Translations under genes and position numbers: made by a program
Origin: Polynucleobacter sp. MG-Unter2-18
Lineage (GTDB): Bacteria; Pseudomonadota; Gammaproteobacteria; Burkholderiales; Burkholderiaceae
Length of the DNA stretch: 64,000 nt
Reading direction: 5' to 3'
Assembly: GCF_018687675.1 (NCBI RefSeq)
Contig: NZ_CP061302.1
Coordinates: 372,001 to 436,000, forward strand
The notes under the pieces: generated by a model
What the model saw: the letters and a program-made list of their open reading frames with translations, nothing else
The model's database searches: none
What the model was told of the DNA's origin: nothing
Shown here: piece after piece, positions 61,366 through 64,000 of the stretch
Numbering within the stretch: position 1 is the first letter of the stretch
Layout of the letters: every line of letters begins with the position of its first letter

Positions 61366-62087
61366 TGATGAAACTTGGTAGATCATTACGATACGTCTTT
61401 GTGAGTGCCACGAGCGCCATCTTATTAGGCGCTTGTGCTAGTGCAGATCGCCCGTCTTTATTATCAACACCCACGACTGCAAGGCCCCGCCCTATTCAGG
61501 AAACATCTGCAAACATGGGAAGCTTATATCCAGCTAATTCAGGTGGACCCTATATTAATGCAGTGAGTCATCGACCACTTTTTGAGGATCGTCGCGCTCG
61601 AAACGTAGGAGACACTCTCACAGTGGTGTTGAATGAAACTACTAGCGCAGCGAAAAATTCTGGTATGACGGCAGCTAGAAAAGCAAATGGCACATCCACC
61701 TTTGGTAATAACAGTCCGACATTCAATGGCACTATGTTTAGTCTTGCAAACGCAGCAAACTTTAGCGGTACCGGAGATATCAAGAGTGAGGGCGCAGGTA
61801 CCAGTGCCGCTAGTAATACCTTTGCTGGTACGATCACTGTAACTGTTGTAGAGATTCTTTCTAATGGTAACTTAGTTGTTGCTGGCGAAAAACAAGTTGC
61901 CGTTAGTAATGAAGAGGAAATTATTCGTTTTGGCGGTATCGTGAACCCCAATACTCTTGTGTTTAATCAAGTCTCTTCACAGCAAGTAGCTGATGCTCGA
62001 ATTGAGTATCGCGGACGCGGTGCGACAGATGACACCCAGGGTACCGGATGGTTTACGCGTTTAATGCTGAAGCTCGCACCTTTCTAA
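61362..62087 (+). CDS. flgH: L-ring lipoprotein FlgH
   Basis: 241 aa. It has a lipoprotein signal with lipobox LGAC ('VSATSAILLGACASADRPS'). The FlgH body has 'RPLFEDRRARNVGDTLTVVL' and 'NETTSAAKNSGMTAARKANG'. Three consecutive ATG codons start it, and any could be used. It forms the outer-membrane bushing, a sign of a Gram-negative envelope. Confidence 0.96.
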   Translation: MMMKLGRSLRYVFVSATSAILLGACASADRPSLLSTPTTARPRPIQETSANMGSLYPANSGGPYINAVSHRPLFEDRRARNVGDTLTVVLNETTSAAKNSGMTAARKANGTSTFGNNSPTFNGTMFSLANAANFSGTGDIKSEGAGTSAASNTFAGTITVTVVEILSNGNLVVAGEKQVAVSNEEEIIRFGGIVNPNTLVFNQVSSQQVADARIEYRGRGATDDTQGTGWFTRLMLKLAPF

Positions 62088-63217
62088 TGAAGATGAATAA
62101 CATAACTTCTCGATGGACTAAAGGCTTACTAATATTAGTCAGCTTAGCTTTCTTTAGCGGCAACTGCCTAGCTGATCGCATCAAAGACTTTACTGATATC
62201 GCTGGGCAAAGATCAAACCAGTTAGTGGGCTACGGTTTAGTAGTTGGCTTGGATGGAACAGGCGACCAAACAACGCAGACGCCATTTACTCTCCAAAGTG
62301 TTCTGCAGATGATCGGAGTACTAGGCGTTACTTTGCCGTCAACTGGAAACCAAACACAGCTTCGTAATACGGCAGCGGTAATGGTTACTGCAGATTTTCC
62401 AGCGCTTTCTAGGCCTGGACAGCAGTTAGATGTAACAGTGTCTTCTTTGGGTAATGCCACTAGCTTAAAAGGCGGCACCTTAGTGATGACACCGCTCAAA
62501 GCTGCTGATGGTCAGGTTTATGCACAGGCTCAGGGTAACGTTGTCATCGGAGGCTCACGGGCTGCATCAGGTGGGGCCTCAACCTCGGTTAACCATTTAT
62601 CTGCCGGTCGAATCCCTTCAGGCGGTATTGTAGAGAGGGCTGTGCCAGCTCTGCTAGTTGATGAATTTGTGCAACTCGATTTACGTCAAGCTGATTTTTC
62701 TTTAATGCAAAGAACGGCTGAGACGATTGGTCGTCGCTTTGGGATTGGCACTGCATTACCGATTGATGCCAGATCACTTAATGTACGTGTGCCAACAGAG
62801 CCATTAAAAAGAACAGCATTTATGGCAGCGTTACAAGATTTAGATGTGCTGATGGGTAGTCAACCTGCGCGGGTGATATTAAATTCGCGTACCGGATCTG
62901 TTGTTATGAATCAAGCGGTCCGATTATCACCTTCAGCAGTTGCCCATGGAAATTTAACCGTCAAAATACAGCAGTCTCCAACGGTTAGTCAGCCATTGCC
63001 TTTCAGCCGTGGCCAGACAACAACCGCTACGGAAGATACTGCCACCATTAGTGATAGTGGGAAAGAAAATAGTTTGATTTCAGTTCCAGGTGGCGCATCC
63101 TTAGACCAAGTGGTTAAAGCACTCAATATGATGGGGGCAACCCCGCAGGATCTAATTTCAATTTTACAGTCACTGAGAGCCGCTGGTGCGCTGCGGGCAG
63201 AATTAGAGGTGATTTAA
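62087..63217 (+). CDS. flgI: P-ring protein FlgI
   Basis: 376 aa. It has a signal peptide ('GLLILVSLAFFSGNCLA'), then 'DRIKDFTDIAGQRSNQLVGY' and 'GLVVGLDGTGDQTTQTPFTL', and C-terminal 'GGASLDQVVKALNMMGATPQ'. ATG 62087 is chosen over an in-frame start at 62048 because the signal peptide begins there and it overlaps the flgH stop by one base (TAATG). It is the FlgA client. Confidence 0.96.
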   Translation: MKMNNITSRWTKGLLILVSLAFFSGNCLADRIKDFTDIAGQRSNQLVGYGLVVGLDGTGDQTTQTPFTLQSVLQMIGVLGVTLPSTGNQTQLRNTAAVMVTADFPALSRPGQQLDVTVSSLGNATSLKGGTLVMTPLKAADGQVYAQAQGNVVIGGSRAASGGASTSVNHLSAGRIPSGGIVERAVPALLVDEFVQLDLRQADFSLMQRTAETIGRRFGIGTALPIDARSLNVRVPTEPLKRTAFMAALQDLDVLMGSQPARVILNSRTGSVVMNQAVRLSPSAVAHGNLTVKIQQSPTVSQPLPFSRGQTTTATEDTATISDSGKENSLISVPGGASLDQVVKALNMMGATPQDLISILQSLRAAGALRAELEVI

Positions 63218-63660
63218 TGGATGTTAATCAATTAACACCTTCAATTAATCATGATGTAGCTAGACTTTTACAAGGTACAGCTACAAAAACTACATCAACT
63301 AACTTATCCGATGAGGCTAAATTAAAGCAGGCTGCACAGGGTTTTGAGCGCACTTTAATTAGGCAGATGCTTAGTTCTGCACGCAATACCAGCTTAAATG
63401 GAATGGATGGGCAAAGTAGCGCGTCTAAATCGTATTTAGAGATGATGGATGACCATGTGGCCGATATGCTCTCAAAAGGGCCAGGTGTCGGATTTGGAAA
63501 TAAGATGGCTGAACAGTTAATTGCGCAGGCTAATGCAGGAAAGCTAAGCGGAAATGAAAAAGTAGCCGTAAAACCATTAGATACTCCTCGCTCAGCTCCA
63601 GTTACAGCGCAAACATTGCAGTCTTTACAAAGACCAAATGGCTTTGGGGGTGCTCCTTAA
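63217..63660 (+). CDS. flgJ: Rod cap protein FlgJ, rod domain only
   Basis: 147 aa. It contains only the N-terminal rod-cap domain ('KLKQAAQGFERTLIRQMLSS', 'SKSYLEMMDDHVADMLSKGP', 'GNKMAEQLIAQANAGK'). The C-terminal glucosaminidase domain of enteric and Burkholderia-type FlgJ (about 310 aa) is missing, and no frameshift remnant follows before flgK. A separate lytic enzyme must open the peptidoglycan. Confidence 0.9.
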   Translation: MDVNQLTPSINHDVARLLQGTATKTTSTNLSDEAKLKQAAQGFERTLIRQMLSSARNTSLNGMDGQSSASKSYLEMMDDHVADMLSKGPGVGFGNKMAEQLIAQANAGKLSGNEKVAVKPLDTPRSAPVTAQTLQSLQRPNGFGGAP

Positions 63661-63672
63661 TAAGGAAATTAT

Positions 63673-64000
63673 ATGGGCGTCTATTCAATCACCGATTCAG
63701 CAATGGCTGCGCTTAATATAGCGCAAGCAGGGGTCTTAATTACCTCGCAAAACGTTGCTGGAGCATCAGTAGATGGCTTTACTCGCCGATCTGCAACAGC
63801 AACTATTAATGCAATGGCACCCAATAACTTGATGCTAAATGGCACAAGCTTTGCGGTTGGTGGTTTTACACGCCAGTACTCAGCGTTAGTCAATGGTCAA
63901 CTATTAAATCAAGAGGCAAAGTCTAGCTACAGCGATACATTAGTGCAATACACCCAATCGATTGATACCTTAGTGTCTGGTGCTTCTACTGGATTAAATT
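63673..64000 (+). CDS. flgK: Hook-filament junction protein FlgK (partial)
   Basis: First 109 residues; the gene runs past the right edge. The N terminus is typical of FlgK: 'ITDSAMAALNIAQAGVLITS' followed by 'QNVAGASVDGFTRRSATATI'. AAGGAA precedes ATG 63673. The position after flgJ is standard. Confidence 0.92.
   Translation, partial: MGVYSITDSAMAALNIAQAGVLITSQNVAGASVDGFTRRSATATINAMAPNNLMLNGTSFAVGGFTRQYSALVNGQLLNQEAKSSYSDTLVQYTQSIDTLVSGASTGLN

Overview
The window is chromosomal DNA of a moderately AT-rich, Gram-negative betaproteobacterium. Gene content and protein style suggest Burkholderiales close to Polynucleobacter. This is an inference from family resemblance; no 16S or other marker gene is present. 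About three quarters of the window is one large flagellar locus. It covers the hook-basal body, export apparatus, filament, C-ring and regulators, and continues beyond the right edge in flgK.

Layout: (1) 1-7960 is ordinary metabolism: the end of a heavy-metal RND efflux operon with a PII-like gene, a VOC protein, a HAD dehalogenase and a large FAD/Fe-S D-2-hydroxyacid dehydrogenase. (2) 8121-13706 holds three bactofilins, a RodZ-like membrane protein and several small membrane or exported proteins of unknown function. (3) 13791-15963 holds a GGDEF cyclase and a convergent rpoN. (4) 16594-25231 is one co-directional run: an exported protein, a YcgR-like c-di-GMP brake, then a TM protein, a PDZ protein, a CheW/PilI-like protein, a PilJ-like two-TM protein and a CheA/ChpA-like pseudokinase, ending in flgA, flgM and flgN. 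(5) 25251-30626 (minus strand) is flhA, flhF (frameshifted at an A8 tract), a flhG-like gene without a P-loop, and fliA. (6) 30627-32100 is a sparse stretch with a tRNA T-arm fragment and a Sel1 protein. (7) 32504-37078 is fliC, flaG, fliD, fliS, a second fliK-like gene and fhlB. (8) 37154-40142 (minus strand) is a sigma-54 two-component pair plus fliE. (9) 40304-52596 is fliFGHIJKLMNOPQR; fliK carries 4.6 identical 153-bp repeats. (10) 52586-56238 is a lipoprotein, an alpha-carbonic anhydrase and a TPR/GT9 glycosyltransferase-like protein. (11) 56486-64000 is flgBCDEFGHIJK.

How it works together: no flhDC is seen. Regulation looks like a sigma-54 cascade, with histidine kinase, FlgR/FlrC-type activator and RpoN acting on clear -24/-12 promoters before flgB, fliD and probably fliK. 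FliA/FlgM would then control fliC. Inverted repeats with a GGCAA/TTGCC core near several flagellar promoters are candidate sites for the activator.

The most unusual part is the kinase-less PilI/PilJ/PilL-like gene set transcribed into flgA, together with the degenerate FlhG. It may be a repurposed chemosensory array with a structural or polar-positioning role.
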